Positions 16,662 to 24,869 of a DNA stretch of 35,545 bases are shown here, piece after piece. Below the pieces are notes generated by a model. That model was given only the letters and a program-made list of their open reading frames with translations, did not search any database and was not told the DNA's origin. Within the stretch, counting starts at the first letter, position 1, and each line of letters starts with the position of its first letter. Position numbers and translations under genes: made by a program. Source of the DNA: a virus; IMG/VR virus record IMGVR_UViG_3300025071_000022, positions 1-35,545 of that record; one strand, written 5' to 3'.

Positions 16662-19600
16662 ATGGGTCAAGAAAGACTTAATGCCTTACGAGAAGAGTTA
16701 GGTGTAAAAAAAGAACAACCTTCTCTATCTCAGCAAAGTAGTATTCCTACATCAACAAGCACTACCATAACTACATCAAAACCTAAATCTAGGTTAGACT
16801 CTTTAAGAGAAGAAGCAAATAAAACTACAATCACAGATACAATCTCCCAAAACCCCACATTTAAAGATGACTTTGTAAACGACATGAACCCCTCTACTCC
16901 AGAGGAGGTTAATAATAAATATGCCTATGCTTTTAAGTTAGGACTTGCTGATACCTTTAGAGGTATAAAACAAATTGCAGGTAAAGACAAAAAAGAGATG
17001 AAAGCAGAACAAAGAAAACTTAATGAATTAATGCGAGGTGAAGATGGTGGGTTGGTAACTGCAGCTTATTTTGGTGGTGCATTATTAGACCCTGCAGGAT
17101 GGCTAATACCTTTTGGTAAAGCAAAGACACTTTACACAATGGGTAAATATGGATTAGTATCAGGGGCTGTAGCCGGAGCCACAGGTTATGTAGACGATGA
17201 ATCTATTATAGATACTAGAGGTAAACAGCTATTAGCAGGTGCTGTTGGTGGGGGGATAATTTCTCCCGCAATTGGAGGTTTAAGAAATCTTGGTGTAAAG
17301 ATTACAGGTAAAGGTGAAGTAACTCCTGTAGGATTTAAAAGAGCAGACTTAACCCCATCAGAAATGATTGAAAGAGGTGGTAGTACAGTACAAGTAAAAG
17401 GTAAAGCTACAGAAGAAGATTTAGGTAAAGGTAAAGTATATGCAGAGGGTGAAAGAACTTTAGGTGTAAGGCCCGAAGGAGAAATAGGTAGAGAACCTAC
17501 ATCTATATTTGATACGTTAGTAAAAATATTTACAAAGAAAGATGTAACAGTTCCTTTTCCAAAAACGCAAAAAGTTTTAGATGCTCCTAAACAAGGAGAG
17601 TTATCTGCTAAACCGCAGTGGTGGTTGAATAAAGTATTAAAAGGTTATGAAGAAAATTATGGTAAAAGATTTTTAAAAGTAGCAACTACAGGTGAAGGAG
17701 GAACTTCTCTTGTAGGAGGTTTAGTTGGATTTAATGCGGACCCTGAAGCATCTTTATTTGATGCTAATGCACCTTTAAGTTCCAGATTCGGTAGGGCATT
17801 TTTAGGTGCGGCAGGAGGATATGGATTAATTAAAGGTTTAAAAAAAGGTAAAAGAAAAACTGTATATGGTGCTGACACAGATGAACCTGTAGAAATATCT
17901 GAATCTTATGCAGAAGTATTAGGTAGACAAATTATAGATAAGTATGGTTTAACTAAAGATTACAAACAATTATTACAAAAATATGATGGTACTAAAAACG
18001 ATATAGCCTCTGCCTTTGTACGTATTGCAAAACAAATGCAAAAACTTACTACAGACGAAAGAAAGATTCTATATAATATGTTAGAAGGTGATGTTAAGTA
18101 TAAAGTAGCATCAAAAAAATTACAAGAGTTAAGTAAAAATTCTAGAGATTTGATTACACAAACAGGCCAAATATATAAAGACTTAGGTTTAATAGGAGAG
18201 GAAACTTTTCAGAAAAATAGAAATAGATATATAGGAAGACTATATAAAAAAGGAGATGAACCTTTACAGCTAAAACAGATAGGTGATGATTTAAAACCTA
18301 GAGGTACACTACATGAGACTACAGTAGGGGATTGGTTTAGAACATACAAAAATCAAAAGCCAACTGTTAATGATATAGTAGAACCGGGCCACAAAGGTTG
18401 GGAATTATTAGGTGACTTTGAAGAGATAGGTGGACAGTTATATAAAGTCACTAAAAGACAGAAGCCTACAATTACAGATGAAAGAATAGGAAGCAAAGGA
18501 AATATATTAGAAAAAGAATTATTAGGTAGAGATGAATTTGTTCCTATTCGTTGGGAACTAACAAAAGAACAAAGATTAGCTAAAGGTGAAATAGAAGATG
18601 CCGCAATCTCTATGGAATACACAGGAATGTTGATGGCTAACACTGTAGCTAAATATCAATTCTATGCAGATGTTGCTGCACAATTTGCAGAAAAAGCAAA
18701 GGGAAGAACAGCACAACAAATGTTAAAACTACCACAAAGATATAGAAAGATACCTGATAATAAAATAGAAGGTACAGTATCTAAAAGATATGGAGCATTG
18801 GCAGGTAAGTATGTACCGGAAGATGTTTATAAAGATATCATGGGTACAAAAAGATATCAAGAAAAATCTTCTAATGCCTTTTATAAAAATTATAAAAAGT
18901 TAAATAGTTTATGGAAAGTATCTAAGACTGCATGGAATCCAACAGTGCATGTCAATAATGTTTTTGGTAATATTGTTTTAACTGATTTAGCAGATGTTCC
19001 TTTAAGGACTTTACCTAAAGCACTTAGGGCATTAAGGACGCATGGTAAAGACGGGTATCGTTCTGAATCAGTTTTACTAGCCATTAAACATGGAGTATTT
19101 GATGCAGACTTTGTTAATAAAGAAATAAAAAATTTTAAAACAGGTGAACTAGCAGGTATATACAAATCAAAATCTAATGCAGATGAATGGGACAATGCTG
19201 TTAGCTTTGCTTCAAACATATATGCTAAAGTTAGAAACAATTCTATTACAAGTAAATTAGAAGACTGGTATAGAATAGAAGACCATGTGTTTAGATTAAA
19301 TGCTTTTATGCATAGAATGAAAATAGGGGATAGTGCAGAAGATGCTGCTATGTTTGCAAGAAGACAGTTTATAGATTATGATATAGACGCACCTTTAATT
19401 AATCATTTAAGAAATACAGCAACACCATTCTTATCTTTTACTTATAGATTAGTTCCTTTACTAGCTGAATCAGCAATACTAAGACCTACAAAATATGCTA
19501 AGTATATAGCGGCAGGGTATGGATTAAATAAAATGTCAGAGTTATATGGTGGTGAAGATGCTAAAGTAGAAAGAGCATTATTGCCAGATTATGAAGCAGG

Positions 19601-20339
19601 TAATATTTTAGACTTACCTTTAATGCCTAAAAAAGTAATTAGATTACCTATTAAATCAAAGGATGGAGTATCTAAATATTTAAACATTAGTAGATTTTAT
19701 CCGGGTGGTGATATATTAAGCTTTGAAGGAGACAATGTTGTACCTATTTTACCGGAACCTTTACAGCCTTCTTTTGGTGTAGGTGGTGATTTTTTATTTT
19801 CCATGATAGGTTATGATATATTTAGAAAACAAAAAGAATTTGGTAGAGGCGGAGGAACTGCACTTGAAGAAACAACAAAGGCTTTAGGTAGTTTTAGTAA
19901 AAAGCTTATACCAAACTTCCCTTTTATTCCGGGTTCTTATTCTACAAAAAGATTAGAAAGAGCATTGAAAGGCGATGTTTCTAAATTTAGAGAACCACAA
20001 ACAGAACTTGAAGCTTTACTTACTTCTTTTGGATTTAAAGTTAGTAATAAAAGTATTAGGACTTTAGGTGCAAGTCAAAGACTAGAGTACGAAAGACAAG
20101 TGAGGGTACAAAAAAGTAAACTCAATCAGCTAAAAAATAGAGTAGCTACAAATCAAATAAACATGGCTGATTATGACAGACAAGTAGGAAAAATATTAGC
20201 TAAAATAAATAAATTAACAAATAAATTTGTTGGAAGATTTGATGGAATAGACCCTTACTCTATGACATTTGATTTTGATATGACAAAGTTTATGGGTAGA
20301 GGGGATAAAGCAACTATCCCTGATAAGGATTATGATTAA
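16662..20339 (+). CDS. Giant internal virion / DNA-ejection protein
   Basis: 1225 aa, the largest gene here. The N-terminus carries two copies of an 'RLxxLREE' motif (residues 5-12 and 44-51). Residues about 129-206 are Gly/Ala-rich and hydrophobic (LVTAAYFGGALLDPAGWLIP), fitting a membrane-inserting region. A segment near residue 757 (KTAWNPTVHVNNVFGNIVLT) and ATPFLSFTYRLVPLLAESAI near residue 920 match my memory of large ejection proteins of marine podoviruses. It occupies the T7 gp16 slot, yet no lysozyme-type motif is visible; the murein-cutting enzyme may instead be the separate gene at 20789. Confidence 0.7.
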   Translation: MGQERLNALREELGVKKEQPSLSQQSSIPTSTSTTITTSKPKSRLDSLREEANKTTITDTISQNPTFKDDFVNDMNPSTPEEVNNKYAYAFKLGLADTFRGIKQIAGKDKKEMKAEQRKLNELMRGEDGGLVTAAYFGGALLDPAGWLIPFGKAKTLYTMGKYGLVSGAVAGATGYVDDESIIDTRGKQLLAGAVGGGIISPAIGGLRNLGVKITGKGEVTPVGFKRADLTPSEMIERGGSTVQVKGKATEEDLGKGKVYAEGERTLGVRPEGEIGREPTSIFDTLVKIFTKKDVTVPFPKTQKVLDAPKQGELSAKPQWWLNKVLKGYEENYGKRFLKVATTGEGGTSLVGGLVGFNADPEASLFDANAPLSSRFGRAFLGAAGGYGLIKGLKKGKRKTVYGADTDEPVEISESYAEVLGRQIIDKYGLTKDYKQLLQKYDGTKNDIASAFVRIAKQMQKLTTDERKILYNMLEGDVKYKVASKKLQELSKNSRDLITQTGQIYKDLGLIGEETFQKNRNRYIGRLYKKGDEPLQLKQIGDDLKPRGTLHETTVGDWFRTYKNQKPTVNDIVEPGHKGWELLGDFEEIGGQLYKVTKRQKPTITDERIGSKGNILEKELLGRDEFVPIRWELTKEQRLAKGEIEDAAISMEYTGMLMANTVAKYQFYADVAAQFAEKAKGRTAQQMLKLPQRYRKIPDNKIEGTVSKRYGALAGKYVPEDVYKDIMGTKRYQEKSSNAFYKNYKKLNSLWKVSKTAWNPTVHVNNVFGNIVLTDLADVPLRTLPKALRALRTHGKDGYRSESVLLAIKHGVFDADFVNKEIKNFKTGELAGIYKSKSNADEWDNAVSFASNIYAKVRNNSITSKLEDWYRIEDHVFRLNAFMHRMKIGDSAEDAAMFARRQFIDYDIDAPLINHLRNTATPFLSFTYRLVPLLAESAILRPTKYAKYIAAGYGLNKMSELYGGEDAKVERALLPDYEAGNILDLPLMPKKVIRLPIKSKDGVSKYLNISRFYPGGDILSFEGDNVVPILPEPLQPSFGVGGDFLFSMIGYDIFRKQKEFGRGGGTALEETTKALGSFSKKLIPNFPFIPGSYSTKRLERALKGDVSKFREPQTELEALLTSFGFKVSNKSIRTLGASQRLEYERQVRVQKSKLNQLKNRVATNQINMADYDRQVGKILAKINKLTNKFVGRFDGIDPYSMTFDFDMTKFMGRGDKATIPDKDYD

Positions 20340-20351
20340 GGAGGATAAATA

Positions 20352-20789
20352 ATGTTAGGTGGATTACCAGTAGAAATGATTACAATGCTAGGCTCTAGCT
20401 TACTAGGTGGAGTAATGTCCATATGGGGCCAGAGTATTAAAGCAAAACAAGAAGAACAAAAAATGTTATTAGCAAGAGCAGAAACTCAAATGTCTTTTGT
20501 GGACAAAGCAAGAACATATGAGAACAAAGGCTTTCAATGGACAAGAAGAATTATAGCTTTAACTGCTGTCTTCTTTGTTATTGCATGGCCTAAGATAGTT
20601 CCTGTGCTTTTAGATATACCTGTTATATTAACATGGACAGAATTTAAACCGGGTTTTTTGTTTCTGATAGAGAAGAAAGAAATACTAATGGACAGAGCAT
20701 TTGCAGGTGTAGTAATTACTCCTTTAGATACTCACCTTATGTCATCAATAGTGGGACTTTACTTCGGGGGAAGTTTGGTGAAGAAATAA
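20352..20789 (+). CDS. Holin candidate (three membrane segments)
   Basis: 145 aa after a strong AAGGAGG site. Hydrophobic segments at about residues 7-26 (EMITMLGSSLLGGVMSIWGQ), 66-90 (RIIALTAVFFVIAWPKIVPV) and 125-141 (SSIVGLYFGG), with a charged helix between the first two. The pattern and the TAATG-coupled endolysin downstream support a pore-forming lysis role in the inner membrane, with similarity in plan to three-TM holins of gene-transfer agents. An alternative is another ejection-related membrane protein. Confidence 0.6.
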   Translation: MLGGLPVEMITMLGSSLLGGVMSIWGQSIKAKQEEQKMLLARAETQMSFVDKARTYENKGFQWTRRIIALTAVFFVIAWPKIVPVLLDIPVILTWTEFKPGFLFLIEKKEILMDRAFAGVVITPLDTHLMSSIVGLYFGGSLVKK

Positions 20790-21361
20790 TGTCTATCAAA
20801 GAAGAAAAGTTAAAAACAAAAGAAACAGATATAGTATTAAAAAGTATAGATAACTTAAAAGATTCTTCTGCACAAACAGATTTTTCTATGAATCAAAGTA
20901 AAAAGAAGGTTATTAATGAAACATTTGATAAGATAGCTGAGATAGAAAGTGACTTCGATAAAAATGCAAGTAATCCTGATTCTACTGCAAAAGGATATTT
21001 TCAATTTATAGATGCGGGTTTAGAGACTGCAGCAAATAGATATGAAAACTTAACAGGGTCTAAACCACAATGGTTACAAAATGCTTTAGATAATAAAGAC
21101 CCCAGACTTTTAGACTATGACCAATCAAAAGCTTTAGCGATAGCAAATATTGCAATGGCTAGTGGTCCCACTATAGCTGATATGAATAGAATAGCTGAGT
21201 CAGGTGAAGTTATAGGTAATATGGATGTCTATAATCTATACAAAGATTATCATCATACTGAGACAAAAGATAGACCTATGCCTAGTAATGCAATAAATAA
21301 TGCTTTTATAAAATTAGGTATTAATATGACTTCAACGGATTTATTGAATAGAGGAAGATAA
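20789..21361 (+). CDS. Lytic transglycosylase-type endolysin
   Basis: 190 aa, TAATG-coupled to the holin candidate. Residues 48-72 read KIAEIESDFDKNA...STAKGYFQF, the SLT signature: a catalytic Glu (E53) followed by the (S/A)xG(L/Y)xQ motif. It would cleave peptidoglycan glycan strands without hydrolysis. No signal peptide, so export needs the holin, or the protein acts from the virion. Its size fits a single SLT domain with a 40-residue N-terminal extension. The gene ends at 21361 and the opposing gene ends at 21362, leaving no room for an intergenic terminator. Confidence 0.75.
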   Translation: MSIKEEKLKTKETDIVLKSIDNLKDSSAQTDFSMNQSKKKVINETFDKIAEIESDFDKNASNPDSTAKGYFQFIDAGLETAANRYENLTGSKPQWLQNALDNKDPRLLDYDQSKALAIANIAMASGPTIADMNRIAESGEVIGNMDVYNLYKDYHHTETKDRPMPSNAINNAFIKLGINMTSTDLLNRGR

Positions 21362-21685
21362 CTAATTCATACCATTAACAAATTTAGTTATCTTTTTATT
21401 TAGTTCATCTATCTCATAGACACAATAGTCTATTAAGGAACACATAGTATGTGTGTATTCATATTCTTTAACACTAAAGCTACCACCTTTGTCATACTTT
21501 CTTAAATTGTTTTTTGAAAAGTGGGAGTCTTCTTTATATTCATTTAGTGATTTTTTTAAATCTTGGGGCTTTATAAAAGAGTAATCTATTTGAACATTAT
21601 TATCTCTGTTCAAACTAATAGAATAGTCAATTAAGTTTGCAACGTAATCAAACTTTCTTCGTTTCTTGTTTCTGTCCTGATTCAT
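21362..21685 (-). CDS. Distal early-arm protein, unknown
   Basis: 107 aa, last gene of the - strand arm, stop codon directly touching the stop of the endolysin gene. Basic start (MNQDRNKKRRKFDYVANLID), then mixed helical sequence with two cysteines (THTMCSLIDYCVYEIDELNK). It overlaps the start of the neighbouring 52-aa gene's 3' end by 38 bases in another frame. No family recognised. Confidence 0.6.
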   Translation of the reverse strand: MNQDRNKKRRKFDYVANLIDYSISLNRDNNVQIDYSFIKPQDLKKSLNEYKEDSHFSKNNLRKYDKGGSFSVKEYEYTHTMCSLIDYCVYEIDELNKKITKFVNGMN

Positions 21686-21806
21686 TTTTAGATTCCTGTA
21701 ATGTAGCTAATGCTTGAATAAGTGTGTGTACTTCACCATAAGGTCTAGTAAACATATACTTAAGTAAGCTTTGGACTGCCTCACTATTTATTAAGTAGTT
21801 TTTCAT
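21648..21806 (-). CDS. 52-aa small protein (NSEAVQSLLKYMFTRPYGEV type)
   Basis: ATG at 21806 with GGAG 10 bases upstream; the frame runs to TGA at 21648. Sequence begins MKNYLINSEAVQSLLKYMFT and continues RPYGEVHTLIQALATLQE. I recall short phage proteins with this 'L..L..RPY.EV..LI.AL' plan, probably forming a two-helix bundle; function unknown. It overlaps genes on both sides (23 bases with the upstream gene, 38 with the downstream one), typical of this compact arm. Confidence 0.65.
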   Translation of the reverse strand: MKNYLINSEAVQSLLKYMFTRPYGEVHTLIQALATLQESKNESGQKQETKKV

Positions 21807-22011
21807 GTCTTTTTTTCTCCTGTTTTATTTGTATAGTTCTTAATTCTTCTGTTAATATTGTAGATAAATCTTCATACAATAATCTCAAAGAACCAAAATA
21901 ATTATTAGTAGTAGATATTTTTACATATCCTTTCTCCTTTACTTGCTTTGATTCAAATGAATCTAAAGACAATAGCAATTCCCCTGTGAAGGGGTCCTTA
22001 ATTATTCTCAT
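21784..22011 (-). CDS. Small early protein, unknown
   Basis: 75 aa (MRIIKDPFTGELLLSLDSFE ... KKRHEKLLNK). The N-terminal half looks like a short beta hairpin, the C-terminal half a charged helix. Starts 14 bases inside the end of the DUF3310 gene and overlaps the next gene start. No family recognised. Confidence 0.55.
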   Translation of the reverse strand: MRIIKDPFTGELLLSLDSFESKQVKEKGYVKISTTNNYFGSLRLLYEDLSTILTEELRTIQIKQEKKRHEKLLNK

Positions 22012-22192
22012 ATTTCTTAATCAACCTTTGCAGATACCATTCTGCTTTCTTTAAATCCTCTAAACCATTCTTCATTTTATATCTAGTAACATACTTAATA
22101 ATATTTCCTTGCATATAATCCATGCCATGAGATTCTATGTAGTCGGCAGTCTCTATGCCTTCTTTGTAGTAATTAGGATTTATTCTGTCCAT
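21998..22192 (-). CDS. DUF3310-family small protein
   Basis: 64 aa from ATG 22192; an in-frame TTG five codons upstream is less likely. It shows the DUF3310 pattern: INPNYYKEGIETADYIESHG, then MQGNIIKYVTRYKMKNGLED and LKKAEWYLQRLI. The family is common in phages as stand-alone proteins and as part of larger nucleotide-kinase-like proteins such as T7 gp1.7, so a link to nucleotide metabolism is possible. It lies downstream of the nuclease genes in one operon. Confidence 0.85.
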   Translation of the reverse strand: MDRINPNYYKEGIETADYIESHGMDYMQGNIIKYVTRYKMKNGLEDLKKAEWYLQRLIKKYENN

Positions 22193-22559
22193 AGTTATTA
22201 AAATCAATTAGTTTTATAATAGGAACTAAATATCCCCATGAAGTATTATTATCCCCACCGGGGACTTTATTAAAGTTATTTTTATTAATAATACTTTTCA
22301 AATCTTTTGTCTTTAATGTTATATTAAAACAAAATCTATCTCCACTGTAGAAATTAATTGTCCACCATTCTGCTTGTGTCTTTTTAATCCCACTTTCTTT
22401 TCCTCTACTTTGGTATTCACAATAGTGATTACCTGTCTTAATCCACTTATCTCTCTCTGACTTTACCTCAGTCTTTTCCCCTTGTTGTATTTCAGCAACA
22501 ACAGTTTCCCCTTGTTTACCCCACTCTAAATCATACTTAAAGTTTGCGTTATGTTTCAT
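22173..22559 (-). CDS. PD-(D/E)XK nuclease-like protein
   Basis: 128 aa from ATG 22559, with GGAG 8 bases upstream; a longer in-frame start would add an unrelated hydrophobic leader. Residues 10-19 (DLEWGKQGET) and 31-33 (EVK, the ExK half of the motif) followed by ERDKWIKTGNHYCEYQSRGK and SGIKKTQAEWWTINFYSGD match a phage PD-(D/E)XK family related to Holliday-junction resolvase/restriction folds. Likely cuts or processes DNA in recombination, possibly host DNA degradation. It sits behind the exonuclease in the same operon. Confidence 0.65.
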   Translation of the reverse strand: MKHNANFKYDLEWGKQGETVVAEIQQGEKTEVKSERDKWIKTGNHYCEYQSRGKESGIKKTQAEWWTINFYSGDRFCFNITLKTKDLKSIINKNNFNKVPGGDNNTSWGYLVPIIKLIDFNNYGQNKS

Positions 22560-22752
22560 TTTTCGTTTCTCCAAAATAAAAATTATCCCATAGCCCATCA
22601 AAAATCTCCAAAAATCTATCAGGATTTTTTAAATAAGCATCTTCTTCATTCATAGCATCATAAACTCTAGTTTGATTATCGTAGTAATATTCATTATTTA
22701 TTTTCTTATAAAATTTATGCACTTCATTTTTAATGTTTTCATCATGCTTCAT
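22549..22752 (-). CDS. Small acidic protein, unknown
   Basis: 67 aa, Tyr/Asn/Asp/Glu-rich (VHKFYKKINNEYYYDNQTRV; RFLEIFDGLWDNFYFGETKN). It overlaps neighbours at both ends (11 bases each). No motif recognised. Acidic, aromatic small proteins in phage early operons are sometimes DNA-mimic inhibitors, but nothing specific supports that here. Confidence 0.55.
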   Translation of the reverse strand: MKHDENIKNEVHKFYKKINNEYYYDNQTRVYDAMNEEDAYLKNPDRFLEIFDGLWDNFYFGETKNET

Positions 22753-23113
22753 CTTCTACCCAACTCCTTATTTCATATTTATTAAGGGATTTTTTTCCAA
22801 GACCATATCCATCAACTAACTGTTTATTGTATTTATCAATGAAAATTTCAGTTTCATTTTTGTGACCTTTAATTTCTATCCCTAATTTTCTTATAAAAAT
22901 TGTTGCTTTAGCTTCTGTGTAAATGTCTGCCCATGATTTATCTCTACTAGTTTTATGTATTAAGTTATTTACTTTAAGTTCAAATAAATTTAACTCTTTA
23001 CGTGTACGTATATCTTTTAATGTGTCCCAAATTTTTCTGTTGCTAATAATTCCCATATCCTTATAGAAATATTTATTTATAATTTCAGCTTTTCTTTCAA
23101 GCAGTAAGTTCAA
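22742..23113 (-). CDS. Hypothetical protein in the exonuclease operon (start uncertain)
   Basis: Up to 123 aa. The longest form starts at TTG 23113, overlapping the exonuclease end by 17 bases; a CTG three codons later, or ATG 23056, are alternatives. Mostly helical and basic (NKYFYKDMGIISNRKIWDTL; KVNNLIHKTSRDKSWADIYT; KSLNKYEIRSWVEDEA). No motif recognised. Position between two nuclease genes suggests a DNA-processing partner. Confidence 0.5.
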   Translation of the reverse strand: MNLLLERKAEIINKYFYKDMGIISNRKIWDTLKDIRTRKELNLFELKVNNLIHKTSRDKSWADIYTEAKATIFIRKLGIEIKGHKNETEIFIDKYNKQLVDGYGLGKKSLNKYEIRSWVEDEA

Positions 23114-24002
23114 TTTCTTGTCTCGGATTATTTATTTCTGCGTACCAAGCAAACTTAGGATTGGATGCCTTCGATTGTTGTTGAGGTAAGTATTGTATGT
23201 CTTCACCCCAACACTTATGTTTGAAAGAGCAGTAAGAACATATTGTTCCTAATACTTTATTACCTGTAGGTTTTTTGTAAAACATTTCTTCTTGTAAATC
23301 AAAACATTTTTCAAAAGGTTTATCTTCCATTAATGCTTTAGTATTATCTAAAGCTTTTTGTATTGCTTCTTTTCTGTATTCAGAATCATCTTGTGGAGGT
23401 TCACTCAATAATAGTTCCCCTGTGGATTTATTAATAACAATCCACCCACCAAAAGGTTTCTTTGTTGCTTCAGAATATAAATATCCCTGTGTTAAATATC
23501 CAAAGACATCATCCTTGGCAACCTTTCCAAACCCACCACCACTCTCCCCAAACTTTTTATCGAAAGCAAAAGGTGATGCAGTTTTAATATCATAAACTTT
23601 ATCATCTATTATTATATCATATGTTCCTTTCATGTCAAACCATTTGGTTTTGTACTTGACATTACCTTGAACACCTTGTATATTAGCTTTGGTAGTTCTT
23701 AAAAGCATAATCACAACTGCCTCTAATAAATCCCCAAATAAAAATCTCAACTTATTATTATAATTTTCATAAGACTGTATAGCATTACCACCGGAATATT
23801 TCTTTTCCATTTGTAATTGACATAAAGGTTTGCCGATGCTAGACATTCTAATTCTAAATTCTGATTCTCTCTTCTGTGTAAACTGTTTTTCTACGGCCTG
23901 TTTGCAGTCTTTTAAAAACTGCTTTAGTATCTCTTTAGGTATTGCCACAGGCTTGTGTTGAGCCTGTGACAATAATGATTTTACTTCTTCTAAGAAAGTC
24001 AA
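23097..24002 (-). CDS. Cas4/RecB-like exonuclease with predicted Fe-S cluster
   Basis: 301 aa. PD-(D/E)XK core: GDLLEAVV (residues 90-97), GTYDIIID (126-133, D129), VYDIKTAS (136-143, D138 and K140), then QGYLY (172-176). A cysteine at 61 (KPLCQLQMEKKY) and three at 255, 258 and 264 (CSYCSFKHKC) give the 1+3 arrangement of Cas4/AddB-type iron-sulphur nucleases. Likely a DNA-end exonuclease for phage recombination/replication, or host DNA breakdown. The start is TTG at 24002 inside TTGA with the stop of the preceding gene; no earlier ATG exists, the next ATG (residue 53) would leave out the N-terminal helices but keep C61. Confidence 0.8.
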   Translation of the reverse strand: MTFLEEVKSLLSQAQHKPVAIPKEILKQFLKDCKQAVEKQFTQKRESEFRIRMSSIGKPLCQLQMEKKYSGGNAIQSYENYNNKLRFLFGDLLEAVVIMLLRTTKANIQGVQGNVKYKTKWFDMKGTYDIIIDDKVYDIKTASPFAFDKKFGESGGGFGKVAKDDVFGYLTQGYLYSEATKKPFGGWIVINKSTGELLLSEPPQDDSEYRKEAIQKALDNTKALMEDKPFEKCFDLQEEMFYKKPTGNKVLGTICSYCSFKHKCWGEDIQYLPQQQSKASNPKFAWYAEINNPRQEIELTA

Positions 24003-24817
24003 GCAGTTACTTCTTTCAAAAGTTTTCCGTCTTCTATATCCTGAGAAGATACTTTACCCTTGACTGCTTTCGCATATTCTTGTGCTACATAATCATTTTC
24101 AGATTTAAATATTTCTAAAAAAGTATTTAGTGTTTCCTTATTGGATTCCGTAAACTCTACATGTTTATTAGCGTCTTTAATATTAGCAGTAAACCAAGTT
24201 ACTGTACCTCTGGAATGCTTTTCTGTACCTGAAAATTTAAGTACAGTATTATACATAATCTTATTTCTTGCAGAAAGACTCTGTAAAACATCACCTATAG
24301 GCATATAGTTCACACCTTTTACACTATATAATGCAGGTTCATCCGTTATGATTACTTCTTTACCTTTGGAGGTTTTGCCTTTTAAAGACACAACACCAAA
24401 TACATGCCTATGACATTTAACTTTATCCTGTTCTATCTTACCAACAGGGTCTAGCTTTTCTCGTTCTGCTCTAGGTACGCTTCCACATGATTGAGTTCCA
24501 TTAGTGTCCATCTTAGAATCCGACCAACTCCTAAACATAACTGATTTGTAAGTGTTGTCTTCATTTTCCTCATCATACTTCTTATATTGAAAGGCATTAA
24601 GGAATGGTCTAAATTCTACATTCTCTGCAAAAACATCCACACCTTTAACATCTATTTTATATAGGCCTCTTTTAATAGCATTACCTTCGCTATCCTCTGC
24701 TTCGTAATTAATCACTAATCTAGGTAGTGACTTCTTTTCTATGTTTGCATCTTGTCCAACCATAGCCATGATTTTATCATTGGATAGATTGTCAAGATTA
24801 CTTAGTTCGTTTGACAT
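23999..24817 (-). CDS. Putative single-stranded DNA-binding protein
   Basis: 272 aa, AAGGAG 6 bases before ATG and its own promoter at 24841-24869. N-terminus (MSNELSNLDNLSNDKIMAMV) is helical, the middle is a beta-rich barrel-like region (LPRLVINYEAED..., RGLYKIDVKGVDVFAENVEF, YKSVMFRSWSDSK), and the C-terminus is charged. It contains CxHxH (KVKCHRHVFG). Position between PolA and the exonuclease and size fit the SSB (T7 gp2.5-like) slot of podoviruses; sequence alone is not diagnostic. A dedicated promoter suits a protein needed in stoichiometric amounts. Confidence 0.5.
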   Translation of the reverse strand: MSNELSNLDNLSNDKIMAMVGQDANIEKKSLPRLVINYEAEDSEGNAIKRGLYKIDVKGVDVFAENVEFRPFLNAFQYKKYDEENEDNTYKSVMFRSWSDSKMDTNGTQSCGSVPRAEREKLDPVGKIEQDKVKCHRHVFGVVSLKGKTSKGKEVIITDEPALYSVKGVNYMPIGDVLQSLSARNKIMYNTVLKFSGTEKHSRGTVTWFTANIKDANKHVEFTESNKETLNTFLEIFKSENDYVAQEYAKAVKGKVSSQDIEDGKLLKEVTA

Positions 24818-24840
24818 ATTTGTCTCCTTATATACTATAT

Positions 24841-24869
24841 ATTATATCACAATTCTGTGGATAAGTCAA
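24841..24869 (-). promoter_or_regulatory. sigma70-type promoter for the SSB candidate, inside the end of polA
   Basis: On the - strand TTGACT (24869-24864), 17-base spacer, TATAAT (24846-24841). Predicted start about 24834, giving a 17-base leader that carries AAGGAG before the ATG at 24817. The -35 box and spacer overlap the last codons and stop of the polymerase gene. Confidence 0.75.
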
